Shown: positions 11,801 to 25,400 of the stretch, in pieces
Layout of the letters: each line of letters opens with the position of its first letter
How positions within the stretch are numbered: position 1 is the first letter of the stretch
From: Phylloscopus collybita
Lineage: Eukaryota > Chordata > Aves > Passeriformes > Phylloscopidae
Length of the DNA: 64,000 nt
Assembly: GCA_027886175.1 (NCBI GenBank)
Contig: JAJNNQ010000026.1
Location: forward strand, 22,462,001 to 22,526,000
Reading direction: 5' to 3'
Notes under the pieces: generated by a model
The model's input: only the letters and a program-made list of their open reading frames with translations
What the model was told of the DNA's origin: nothing
The model's database searches: none
Made by a program: the position numbers and the translations under genes

Positions 11801-14800
11801 AAGAGAACAGCAAGCTCAGAAAGAAAGTTGCATTCTTATTCAGACATGGTGTTTAACATGACAAGACTTGAAGTGTAGCAGAGTGCTGCAGGCAAACTCA
11901 AATGCCTAGCCCACATACCTTCAGGAATACTGCTGTCCAGCAGAATGGGGTTTCCAACTGCTTCAACTACATTTCCTTTCTTGTCAAATGTAACATTTAA
12001 GTAACCAAGATATTTTCCATAAGCATAAGCTTGTACAACTGGGACCTTCCTCCCATCATCTGAGTCAACCATGAATGGATATGGGCCAGCTGGCAGTTCA
12101 GTCGAGGGCGGCGTGCCTGCACAGAACAAGCGTGAAAAGCAGGTCTCCAGCTAATGTGACTTTCAAGGAGTTACTACAGTGACATTTCAAATGTTTCTCA
12201 GCCTTAAAAACCCAGGTAAGGATGGAAACAGCCACGACTGTATTGGACAACAAGCACATATTTGATTGTTCAGTTATCTCATAAGAGACAATGTTGTTTT
12301 CAGGACACAAACTCAAATAACTACCACAGTGTTTTTTAAATTATGACAGCACACTCCACAATGACATCACATCACAACAGCAACAAAGCAGCTTTTCATT
12401 CCAATTATTGCAATCTAAACCCCTCAGTAATGCAAACATACCAGCCACTGGATGAAAAGTTTATTGTTGAGCCTTCATACTACATTATCCTGCATCAGAC
12501 AGAAAAGAGGAATCTTAGTAAAACATACATCAGACTTCTTGGTCTGAAAAAGTCTAATGCATTTTTACTGTTAATAAGCAGATAGAATACCTACAAACAG
12601 TTCTGCAAATTTGTATATAGAGATAGCTGATTTTTTTTCACTATGCCAAACAGCCTCCAAAATTTCAGACAAATTGCAAACCCTCTGCAAAAACAAACTT
12701 CATTGGCATTAAAGTTGTGTGGTCATGGATTTAAAATTCCTATCAACCTGCAAAGTCTGAAAGGTGACTAGAGGTTGGACTTGGAACAGATTAAGGCAAG
12801 GCACTGGCAGAAAAAAAAGAGATAGCTCAATTGGCATAGGCCTACCCCAGGATTTAGAAACCACGCAGCAGCAGAAAGTGGCAAAGAAAACTGGAACTGC
12901 ACAGCACAGCTCTTGCCTCAAGGGTACCAGCCTTCTCCTGTCTCCTTGGTGTTATCTGAGTAGTGACAACATTATCTGAGTAGTGTCTCTCCCTGCTGTT
13001 ATCCCTGTCATTATTTCTGCCCCACTGTCAGCCCAAGGCTGGGTAGCTCCAAGGGCCAGTGTGACAGAGCTCCCTCACAGCCTGCTCCTTACTCCTGTCC
13101 CAAAGGCAGTGGCATTTCCCATCCATGTGTTTGTGAGTGCTGGGCTGCTGGCAAGGCAGGGACACGGGGTGCAGAGGACACAGATCCAGAGAAAAACAGC
13201 CTCTTCACTCCCACTGCTCACAGAAAATTTGTTTCCTTCCATTTACAGTTGTTTACGTAATATTAAATCCTAGGATAAGCAGCATGATAAATATTCCTTC
13301 TAGAACTCCAATACAATTCATATTCCTCTCTAATCCCTTCTATTTCTCCAGAGAGAAGAGCTGCAACAAACTGCAAACTGAACCAAACTTACCACAAAAC
13401 TAGCTTTTCTACTTTCAGCCAGGACAACAGAATTGGTTTCTTGGAGTGCCATTTAACTATTCATTTACTTGGGCAAGAATCTAAGAAATCCTGTGGCTAA
13501 TGAGGACTCTCCAGGATTTATGCACACAAAAGTGGCTTTGGGGTTTTCTGAACTGACAAAGGAATCAGTTTTGATTTCTTCTCCTTCTTCAGTCCTCAAA
13601 TTAACAGAGCATTAGAAAGATAAAGTTATTCTTTCTAGGCATTATTATTTTAGTTTATATCATCTGTATGTAGTTAAGTGCTTGTCCAGAATCTTACTCC
13701 TTTCTTTCCTTCTTTCTAATGAAATACTTTCTGATACTGATACTTCCTTGCAGGATTCTTTAGCACTATGACACCTTTCCCTTAAGATAAATGTGTTCCT
13801 TCTGAAGCACAAAGACTTCAGTGCATCTTTCCCCAAAGAACACAGCACTAGAATTCACGTTCAGTCAAGGCATGAGATGCTATTTCATTACAAATGCACA
13901 AACTCATACTGGGTGACTGAAGAACATGTAACACTTTCCTATTTCTTACCCTCTTTTAGCCAACACACTACATTTTCAGTACATCAGTTATGATGAAAAC
14001 CAGGAATTAAACTGCTCTAACTCAAAATTACTGCTGCTGCTTGAATTAGTTCCACAAATCAAGTGCACACCTGAACAAGTCAGGACAATATTTGCCTTAT
14101 AACCTGTGGATAAACCAGAGATTGGCAAAGTATCTTAGAGACAGGTTAGACAGTAGAAGATGAAACACTTACACTAAGATTTCTCTGTGGAGATGTCTTC
14201 ATGGGCAGTATGTCTCTAAACCTCTATGACAGAACAGGCTGAACAGCTCATACATCTCCACTTAGACTGAGCTGAAACGTTCTTCCAGATTCTGCTGCCA
14301 GATATTGATTACACCTCTTGATTTAAATGAGAGCTTATAAGCTTAATATATGCATTGAGACATGCACAAAGACATTTCAAATCAGATGTTTTACTCTGCA
14401 GTGAAAACACCTCCACAGATGTGGCTGTTCCTCTAGGAATGTTGATTGATGGCTGTGACTCAGCAGGGCATGGTTCACAAATGCACTCACAATGCTCCTG
14501 AACAGAGTGCATGTGCTTCACAGTACTTGGGATAAAAATTATATGTTCAGACCACATTCTGTCGAAAAGAGTATGTTGGCTAAATAAATAGATACTATTG
14601 GTGTATCTACCCCAATTTTTTATTCTTTATTCTTTTTTTTTTGTATTTTTCTCACCTTGTCAGTATTAATAAAAAAGTAAGACAGCTTTGTTTTATCAGA
14701 ACAGTAGGGCCCTTGGAAAAGAGACCAGAACTCATTCCCAGCTGAGATTTTTAACCTGAAGGTTGCAGTCTCCTGCAGTGTGCACTCTCTGGACTTTTGA

Positions 14801-17800
14801 ATCTTGGACAGCTTCAAATAGGAAGGGGTAGAACAGGTTGACATAGTCTAGTTTGACAGCAGGGTACTCTCTGGGATGACTAGAGGTGTGCTTGCTAACT
14901 CCTGCAGATCTAGACAGGATAAAAACTCAGATGGCTCAGCTCCTGCAACACTTCACATTATGATTCCAAATTGTGAAACATGGTGCCTCTTTGGATCACA
15001 CCCAAAAAGGTATTTTGATTACTGTGGCTACCACTATGAGGCACAACTCTCTACAGGCATTGGCCAACAAGACTGCAAGAGAACATGGATTCCACTGTGT
15101 AAATCCACAATGAACGCACACTTTGAATATGAAATCCATCCTTGTTTTTCCCATCTCAAAAATAATTCAATAATATTGCACCCCAAGACAAGACCAAGGT
15201 GTCTGTGGATTGTGCATGTCAGTGCCCTGCTATAGGCTGTTGTGGGAGCTGAAGGTAGTCAAGAGGAGATGGAGTCAGTAAATATCGACACCACTTTTGG
15301 CTTGGGGAGTCCCTGAACTGCAAGCTGGTGGAAAACATGGGCAAATCTGAGTAAAGTGTCTCCACAGGCTCATCCAGTCCCCTCAACCATCCCCCTTGGT
15401 CACTTTTAGACACATGGTACTGGGATGGTCCATCCTGTTGTTCCAGTTTGGCTACTTCTCTGCTGCACCCCTATGCAATGTGTGAGCTCTGGCTTGTAGG
15501 TAGGCTCTTAAGAGCTTTGTGCCTTCAGATTAGTCATCAAAGTTATTCCCTGAGGCCAAATTCAAGAGATATTCTGATCTGCTCAACATATAACTGTGGC
15601 ATGCAATTCTTTCTTTTTAACAAGTGAGATAACAAAAGGTGAGAGGCCAGATAAGACAAAAAAGGCATGAGAAACAGTGAGGAGATGAATAGGCAGAGGA
15701 GAGGATGATGGACAGTGCAAACCTTTTAAGTGGTAACGTTCCTAGGGCAGGGTACATAATGTTATCCCTGTGACTAGGGTGCATGGGAAACTTTTCTGAA
15801 AATTACAGAAAGTTCCCATTATAGTCTCAACCAGTTATTGAAGTTTTCTGCTAAATTTAAAGAACTTAACCATTTCAATCAAACAGGACAAGAAAACAGC
15901 CTCTCTTTTACTTGTGTCCTTATGCTCTGGGAAAGGTAACAGCATTGGGGAAGATGCTGATGGTAGGCGTTACCTAAAGTAGCATTACTGCAGGAGAAAA
16001 CATATCAGCAATGTTTATCTCTGGAATGACATCTGCCTCTAGAGAAAAGAAGAATAAAGTCAGAGATTAAAAGAGAGATTGAAATAAAGAGGTGAAACTT
16101 TGGGAAAGTATTTTAATGGCAGCTAAATGGTGACCCATGAATACAGAATCAGATTACAGAGAAAAACTACACCGGTAGCAGTTTTGAAGTCTTCTATGAT
16201 TGATTTTTCTGGTTAAATCACATACATGTTTAAAAATAGACAACCAATTTACTCTTTTATAGGTCTGAGCTTGAAAGAAGTAGAGTATGTTTACCAGTAA
16301 TTTAATTCACCAGTATTACTACCTTTGTTCCTCTTCCCCACTTTGTACAGGTCACCTTGAACATCCACAGCGTTATGGAACCTCTCAGTGAGTTGTAGTA
16401 CTTGATGTGCACAGGCTGTTTTGAATTGGTTTCTTCCAATGGAAGTTATGGACATCCTACATCTATGAACCTGGCTGAGTGCAGCCAGCAGTAAACTATA
16501 CTGGTGAAAGTTCTCTGGGTTTAAAGACAAACAGTTTCAGCTTAGCTTTAGAAGCAACATTTTAATGAGGAGTAAAGTACCTGTATAGAGAAATGTGTTT
16601 GTATGTCCTCCAATCACAACATCCACTCCTTTCACTTTTTGGGCAATATTTTTGTCCACGGTAAAACCAGAATGTCCTAGTGCAATTATTTTGTTCACTC
16701 CCATATCAGTAAGTTTATTCACTTGCAGTTGCAGTGCTTCAATTTCATCTTCAAAGGTTACATCATCCCCTTAAAAAAGAAAATAATTTACTTACAAAGT
16801 ACCTTAATTGCTAGTTAAAAATAAAGTAGTTGACATCAGATATTAGTTTATATAAGTAATAGGACTTTGAATGGCAGTGCCTTTCATATACCCTTAGCTG
16901 GTTCAAGCTCTTGATCTGAGACGGTGTTCTTCAGTCTCTCAGGAGCACCGGCGTGCTTAGACTAAAACAGCATTTCTGCAACAAGCTGTATGTTCTTGCC
17001 TAGACTAAAAAAAGCTTTAACTCCATAAAAAAATTCAGTGACACCAATAGTAGGATCAAAAATTGAATGGCTTTTATTATTTAACTAGAGAAAGGGAACA
17101 AAATGTGTTTGCATATAAACACTCGTATTCTATTGCAAAGGGTTTTTTCTTCTCCAACTGTATTTCTTTGAGATTGTCTATCTTCTCCCAAGTTAAATGG
17201 CCCTTTTTTACTGCATGCTCATCTTGTTCTTTCCTTTATCCCCCCTCCCCAAGGCTTTAAGCAGCAGCTTCTTCAATGCCCTCCATTAAACTCTGAATTG
17301 TTTTTTTATACAAATTATCTCACCTAATGTGAACCACTCTCAGTAATACCAATACAGCACAACACACAACTAAGATACCATCCTGAAACAACAACACAAG
17401 GAACGGAAAGTCTGGAAAGGAGAAACCTTTTCTGGACAAGGATGCTGGGAAACTGACAATCTTTCTGCAAATTTTCTGTTGAAATTAATGTAACAAACAG
17501 TTACATGAATACTAGAATAACAGGCATTTTTATCCTGGGCACAGTGGTTTGGTTGCACAAAAGGATTTCCTATGTAAGAGGATAATTTCTCTGACAAAGT
17601 TTTAAGAATAGAGTTTAAGGACAGATCCAATCAACTGTAAATTTAGACTTTCTGGTGAAGACAACTGAGTGACTTTTCTACCAATTCCTCCTCTACCTAA
17701 TTCCTCTCCTTCCTGCAGAGCTCTGTGATCAAATAATTTTGAAATATGTCTTTAAAGTAAAAAGATTTACATTATTTCATAACAAAGGGAGGAGTGAAAC

Positions 17801-19440
17801 GAATTCACAATCCATTGCAAAATGTTTCAGGAAATGAGGAGGAAGCTGCTACAATGGAAGAGATAAAAGAGGGTTACATAAATTGGTTCAGCACCACACC
17901 CATTCAATAGCTCTGTTAGTGCCAGAGGGAATCTCTGTACTGCACATTGCAGAGTGAATTGTGCAGTGCATCCCCACATTTTCTTCCTGTGGATCTTTTC
18001 TCAGAATCAAAGAGTCAGAAGTTAATTGAGGTTGGAAGAGACCTCCAGGAGCCATGTAGTCTAAAACCCAAACCCACTCAAAGCAGCACTGAAAGCCAAA
18101 TTAGGATGCTTGGGGTCTAGTCTGAGCTGGCTGAAATTCCAGTCTCTCTGGGCAACCTGTTTAATGGCTTAACCATGTTTACCACGGCAATTTTTTTCCT
18201 TAAGTCCCACCATAATTTCCCCTGTTACTGCTTGAGCCCATTGTTTCTTGTCCTTTCTCTTCCCCTCTGGGAAGTGTCTGTCCCTGTCTTCTCTTTAAAT
18301 TCCCTTACACCAGTGGAAGACTGCACTTGGTTCCCTCTTAGCCTTCTTCTTCAGGCTGAAGGAAGCCCCTGGCTTCAGCCCCTCTTTGTACATCCTTGCA
18401 TTTGACAGCAGCTGATGCAGAGCTGCTGGCAGAAAGGGAAGTGCAAGAATTGATCCCTGAGCACAGGCTCTCTCACCACCATGGACCATCTGCAGCCCAA
18501 GGGTGTGGGGAGCAGTTCTGCAAAGAGAGCCGAGCTCTCGAAACAAAAAGCAGGAACAAGCCACTGATGAGCTGTGCCAGCATGCAGGTGCCTGTGGGCT
18601 CTCTTCTCCCATGGCCAGTAGCCAGGTGGTCCACGATGACCAAACTCTCCCCATCAGCACAGCTCTGTTACCCCTCTAGGCCGCTGCAGCCTACAAATGT
18701 GCCCTACATTGAAGACACATTGTTACTAGTCTTCAACCCACAGAATCATAGAATCCTATAGGCTGGAAAATGCCTCTAAGATCCTAGAGTCCAACCATTA
18801 ACCCAGCCAAGTTCACCACTAAACTGTATCCCTAAGTGCCTCCAGGGATGGTGACTCCAGCACTTCCCTGGACAGACTGTTCTAGTTTCCAAGACTTTTT
18901 TTTCCAAAAAGCCAATGTAAACCTCCCCTGCCAAAACTTTGAGAGCATTTCCTCTTGACCTGTCACTCGTTACTCAGGAGAAGGACACCTTGCAACACCC
19001 TTCTTTCAGGCAGTTGTAGAGGAAAGGTATCAAAAGAAACGAACACACTTTCACAGTGAGGGAATAAACAAGGCCCATCCCATGCAGGTAAGCCCATCCC
19101 TCTCCCAGGACTGTTTCGTCAGGACAGGCAGACACCAGAGCTCACGTGGGTCATCCCACTGCCAATCCACCCACCCACTGATCTCCTGTTGTTTGCCTTG
19201 CCCTCAGAAAGGGAATTCTGCTTGGGGCTGCAGGGGCTTCTTTCACCCCTTCTCCATGGCCTAGCCATGGCATTGCACACAGCTTTGCATCCCAGCCATC
19301 TCAGTATTTGATGTAGTTGAGATGAAACGGGCCAGCAGGTTTGAAAGTTACACAGAAGGGGACTGTAAGAGCAATCACACAGTGTTCAGTTCTCTATGAA
19401 ACCAGGCAAAAAGCAATATATTGCTTAGCACTCATCTGGG

Positions 19441-19476
<36 letters not shown>

Positions 19477-22400
19477 AAAACAATCTGAATCAAAATGACT
19501 AACATTGCTCAGGTCAATATTTCACTTCTCTTTCAAGGTATTAAGCTGATGTGGCATAATCTTCTCTTTTTAGATGAGGTAGTTTCAGAAAAAAACAGCC
19601 AAACTGCTACAACTGAACAAGGAAAAGAACTGTCTGCCTGTTAAAAATATGCAAGATAGCCAGAATAAAGTGGAATAAATGCAATTTAAAATTCCATTTT
19701 AGAAAACTCTGCCAAGTTGATAGTTTTAGTAAATATTTTGCTGTAGGGTTACAGAGTAAGTAGGTTTGGGTTTACACCTTATACAAAAATACAGTGGACC
19801 AAACAACATTATAGAACTAAAGCAACCAACTAAAGTGGGTTGGAACCATCAAATACTAGAAAGATGGCCTTTTGATTCAAAGTAAATACACAGATAACTG
19901 TGTCTATGTGCCAAGTTATGAGCAATTCTTGCAGGACATGGAAAAACCTGCTGGGCACTCAGCTGAGATAGCTGTACATAGCAAAACAGAGAATTCCAGA
20001 AAAACTGCCAACTGGCTGTAATCTATAATTGTGTTCCCCATCCCTATGGTTTCCAAACAGTGACATTAACAGTACCTTCAGCAGAGATTAGTTGGTCCCT
20101 CCCAATAGAAACAGTGAGATTTAAGGATTTTATACTCTATTAAAGTCTTTTGATAACCTTTTTCAAGCAGACTATGAAAAGTACAAGTTGTAATTTCGTA
20201 GTTGGGTAGAAGTTATTGAGATTTAACAATAGAAGAAATCACACTCACAAAATACTTCCACAGAAGGCAGTAATGTAGGAATTCACATTTCAGCATTCTC
20301 AAGCTTCCTGTTTGCCTTGAGAATGCTCTAAGAGGGTAGAGCATGCCAAAGCACACAGAGGCAGAGAAAACGGAATCATCTGGAAGAAATGTGCAGAGAT
20401 AAGCAAGGTGCTGAATTTAAAATTTGCAAGGTTCCTTGTTAATTGAACATAAGGAGCTAGGTTGATGATTACTTAGCTGCCGACCCATGTCTGCCGTGAT
20501 TTTACCAGCCTGAAGAATTGCTATGTCATGGGCAATATACAGTCACTGAGTTATTTTAACATGTCCTGAGTTCACATTTTCAATGTTTCTAAATGCTCCT
20601 TCACACACCAAGAAGGCAAAGCACAAATCTGTGAAAACTCTGATCACTATAAATGTTGCCGTTAGAATTTGCTCTGCTTTTTGCTCAGTTACACTGTGGG
20701 ACATTCTTCCTTAGGGATGTTTCAGATCCATCTCTGGAGCTAACAAGACTTCCAATTTGACACTGCTTTTTTATCTAGCTGTGGTCTCTTACAATGTCTT
20801 AGCATACTAAGACACTGGAGATGATGTCTAAATGTTATTGGAAATGTATTCAAATGCTTCATAGAATCATTCTAGCCCTATCTGGATTTTCATCTAGCGT
20901 ATTTATTGGCAAGAAAGTTACTTTGGTGATCTTGCTGCCCCAACACAGGTGTTTGGAAGAAGAGCAGCAGCAGATTTCATTAATCCCTAATGGAGGACAA
21001 TATTGGCTGTCATTATTCAAACTTAGCATGACATCCAATGATATCTACCCTCATGCCCTCAGGCACAGGTAAAATTCTATTGCCTACACAAAATACAGAT
21101 CAATTTTCTTTTTTGTTGGGGAGAAAAAAAGAGAGGAATCCAAAACCACATCACTGAAAAATAGAAGTGAGATCAGTAAGTCCATTCAGACCTCAGACGT
21201 CCATTTCTTGACAGGTTAAACACACAGCATTGGAATCAAAAAACACAGGAGGAATAATTTTATATCCTAATACTTCCTTGATATATTGGACATTCCTTTT
21301 GTCAGGAAAACAATGCAATATTTCTGTATTACTAAGCAATAGAAAGAGAAATAATAATATGAAATCCCTTTTCAATATGCAAGTGTTTCAAAGCAGTGCT
21401 TGGAGTATTCCTAACTGCAAAACCCAGGGAAGAAACTCTTTTTGTTACATGTAGGCTGAACTCTGAGTAGGCAGTGACTCAGCTGATTTAAATGTGTTTC
21501 TCATTCCAGTAGACCATTTTATTTTACTAAAAAAACCAAACCAAAACAAAACCCTCATCAAACCAAACCCCCTGAAATGCTGGAAAAAATAGTCAGAAAT
21601 TGAGAAGCCTTTTCCCTCTTCCATTCTAATTTTACTCATGAATGAAGCAATTGTGGTAAAAGCTGAATGGGTGTTCCTTCTGTAGTCTAATTTCTGCAAA
21701 TATTTTGAGAGACTAAAAACATCTTGGGCAACTTTTGCTTCAAAAACAAGTATGAACCTCTCCTTGTTTTGGGGCATGGAAGCATCCAAGAACAAAATTT
21801 CAACACACAGAGAAATGTCACCCTTCACGCTAGTTGTATTCATGTTTTAACTTTTTTTTTTTAATGGATAAATAACAATAACATATCATGGAATATAACT
21901 TTAAGACCCAAGCAAAAAATGAAAATCCCAATGACCTCTGAGCTTTTCTGCAATCTCACTTTCTGATATTCCTAGATATGGTCCAGGTCTGTATGAAAGA
22001 GGGTTTTAATGTTAATGTAACCTTAAAAGCTTTTTTAAGGTTAATAATCAGGCAAAGTTGAGTAATGCAAGTAAGTACTGATAAAACAACAGACTTCCCA
22101 CTTTTCAGCTGAAAGCATTCATCTTTGGATTTTAAAAGGTAGGCAAATAACAAAATAGTAACAAAGGACACAAGCTTACATACTAAAGAAAACATACCTG
22201 GCTGTGAAAGAAAAGAAGTTTCCTCCGTAGTGTAGCCAACAATTCCAACTAATTCTGAGTCAAAATTAACTATTTTAAAAGGATGAACATATTTCATCAT
22301 TTCATTTGCTAATGGAGTTCTCCCTTTAATATTTGCACTCAGGACTGTAAAATTCGCATTTTTAAGAAGAGGATCCAATAATCCACTCACACCTTCATCA

Positions 22401-25400
22401 AACTCATGGTTACCCAAAGCCTGCAAAAAGCAAGAAAAAAATATGAGACCCTATCTCAAATATCCAGTGTAAATAGTCTCACAAGTTATATACATGGTAT
22501 GTTTGAGGAAACAAAGCCTACATTCTATGGAAGAAAACCCTAACTTGTCTAAACCAACATATTCCTGTTTCTCATGAACACAGAAGTGGCTGGGTTATTT
22601 TTCTTTTCAGATGTAGGTTTTTGTTTTTCAGACTCTCTTACCTGAGTAGAGATGTGAAAATCAAAATGCAAAACTTTATCTGTTTGTGACTTTGTACCAG
22701 AACAAAAGCCCCTCATTTTACATCCTGTAGCTCTAGAAAAGAGGATTAACAATAACCATAAAGGAAAACATACATTTTGTGTACGGAAAATATGTTGTTT
22801 AAATACTGAAGAAAACAAATATTTTCATTGATATTTACCATTTTCTTTAAATAAAAAGTGCATTTTAAGAGCTTTGTGCTTGGACTTCAGTTTTTAAAAC
22901 ATATTATTGTTGCACCTCGTAAAGATTCCTCTGTGCTTTAACACACAACAAGAAAATATCATTTTCTGCCCACCATCAAAATCTTTAGATCTTTGGATCA
23001 TCTTGCCTGTGGAAGATCTAATGTTTATCAGTAAGGGAGAATCCTCAGAGCCAATCCACAGCAGGTGTGTGTGCATACACATGGGTGTGCACTTAACACA
23101 GAGAGGCATCAAGGCTGCCACAAAAAACAAGCAGTGCAGTTTATTTATTAGCAAGGTAATACCAGCCAGATGAGAATGTTTGGTATTTCCAGGCTGGTTA
23201 AGCAGACAAAAAAGAACTTATTTTGAGGGAAATTTCTCCTGCCTGCCCCTTTTTCATGCTCAGCCTAAGTTGCCACGTGCCTGTGCCTGCGAGTTTGGTG
23301 ATAAGCCAGCAAAACCTCCATAGATGGCACTTTGCAGAAGCACAATGCATGCAAGGACTTTGTAGCATATTTAGTTGTTAGGGAAGGAGATGTATCCACA
23401 GAAACACAAAAATTGTGTAACCTGGTACATAATAAATTCATACGAAGTTCAGGTTGCAGCTGGAGCAAAGCACGTAAGAGGTATCAAAGCCAATGGGCCA
23501 ACTCTTCCAGGCAAAAGTGTGCTCTTAATTTCATTCTGAGATTAAGTGGGGAAAGCTTCATCATCTCAGAAGGTTTATGTACCCTTCTGTTCTACTGAAA
23601 CAACCCACACATCCAGCTGTGTTTGCCCCAACTTTTATTCTCCACATGGGTGTATTAACCCTGATCACATTCCAAACCAAGCAGGACCTTGAAGCCACCA
23701 CAGGTTTGGGAGCTCAGTATTTCAATCAATGGATTGGCAGTGTCTTTCTTTTGGGACAGACAAAGATCCCTGACTCCTTTTATCCTCACAGGCAGGTAGT
23801 CAATGGCTCCGTGGAAATCTCAGGATATCAGCAGTAACTTGCATTGGAAATCAGCTGCTCCTGCTGACACTGGTGAGAACACTACTCACACCCCTGGGAA
23901 GGAGCCAAATTGTTTGTGTGCTGATGCAGTGCTTTTCCAAAAGAACTGAGAACTATCTTTAAAAAAATCCTGACTTAGGAAGACACAATGCACTCCAACT
24001 ATGTTCCATTTCTAACTGTATTCTAATTAAACCTAATTTGCTGTAAAAAAAATACTAATAAAGAGGAAAAAAAAGGACATTCATCTTGATGCTGTCTGGA
24101 TGTTCTGAAAATATGTCTGTGGACTGGTAGAGTCTATCAGAATGGTAAAAAGCCCTTTCGTTTTGGCTGGTGCACATGCTTTCCGTTCCTTCTAAATGTG
24201 CAATTAAACCCCAACAAAAACAAAGCAAAACAAAACAAAACAAAACAAAAAACATCCACAAAAACAAAAAGCTGCAAATGAATTAAGAAATTGAATTGGA
24301 TATAACTGCCACCAGCTTGTCGGGGGAAAAAACCCAAAGCCCTAACCCAACCAACCAGTTAGGAAAGATAGTTTCTCTTGTCTTTGTGTCTTGCATTTGG
24401 ATTATTTAATGTCCATTAGGACACTAGCTTTAATCAAAACTTTTCCCATGGTGTGGGTGGTTACAAAGTTGTTAATGAGCAGTCACTGGTGGCTAATAAT
24501 ACAGTTTTATTTTTGTTGCTACTCCTCCTCTGAGGAGGAAGATGTGGACCATTTTGGGTTTCTATACTCTACCTAACTGCCCTTGCACCCACAGCTCCTG
24601 GGACTCTGTACCTTTGCACTATCCCTTCACCAGATCTGAATCCGTTGGCCAGTGTAAGTCACAAGGGGGAATAAACAGAAATATTCAGGCACACAGCATG
24701 TGATTATATAATCCTCTTTTTCACAAGGAGCATGTCTAAAAATATTTCAAAAATCAGAATACAAATTAACAGAAGGATGCAACTTAAAAGTAAAGCTAGA
24801 AGACTTCCATCACCTCTCCAATTATTGCCTTTGAGGTATGTAAATTGGATTTTAGTCTTAATTACACCAGAAAAAAAAAAAAAAAAAAAGGTTAGTGCCA
24901 TGAAAATTTTTGGAAGGAGAAAACAGACTGGAGGTGGTAACAGGTATAGATGAGAAAAGGGTAAACTTAAAAAAAGAATTTTCTCCTATTTGTGGAAAAA
25001 ATCTCTAATGTTTCCAGGCTGTCCTAAATCCTCCGATGGCTCCTGCCCGCATCCTGTAACAACTTCAATGACTCATGGTTTCTCCTTCATCCTGTTTGTT
25101 ATCCTAGTTGCTGTAGGTCAATTCCAAACATTTCAGTAGTCCCCACCCCTTCTGTAAGAGATGGGATTTCCCAAATTTTGCTTAAAGAAGCACTACTCGC
25201 CCTTCCCAGTGCGGCTCTCACCTTGCTTCCCTGTGCCCCCACCCAGACACCGTCCCCACTGCACAGCCCCGGCCACGGTCCACAGACAGAACAGAAACAG
25301 ATGCTGCAGCACTGCCCGACACTCGGCATCTGCTCCTTCTGGCACAAACCTCTGGATATCTGGTATGGAGTGGGTTTAAAGCTTACTCTGATGAAAAAGC

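Larger units (their letters stand above)
16770..22197 (-). other. NT5E: NT5E intron 2
   Basis: GT-AG intron of 5428 bp. It contains two CR1 fragments (18001-18395 and 18739-19022), a 34-T run (19442-19475) and a perfect 12-bp hairpin (20292-20327). Confidence 0.9.
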
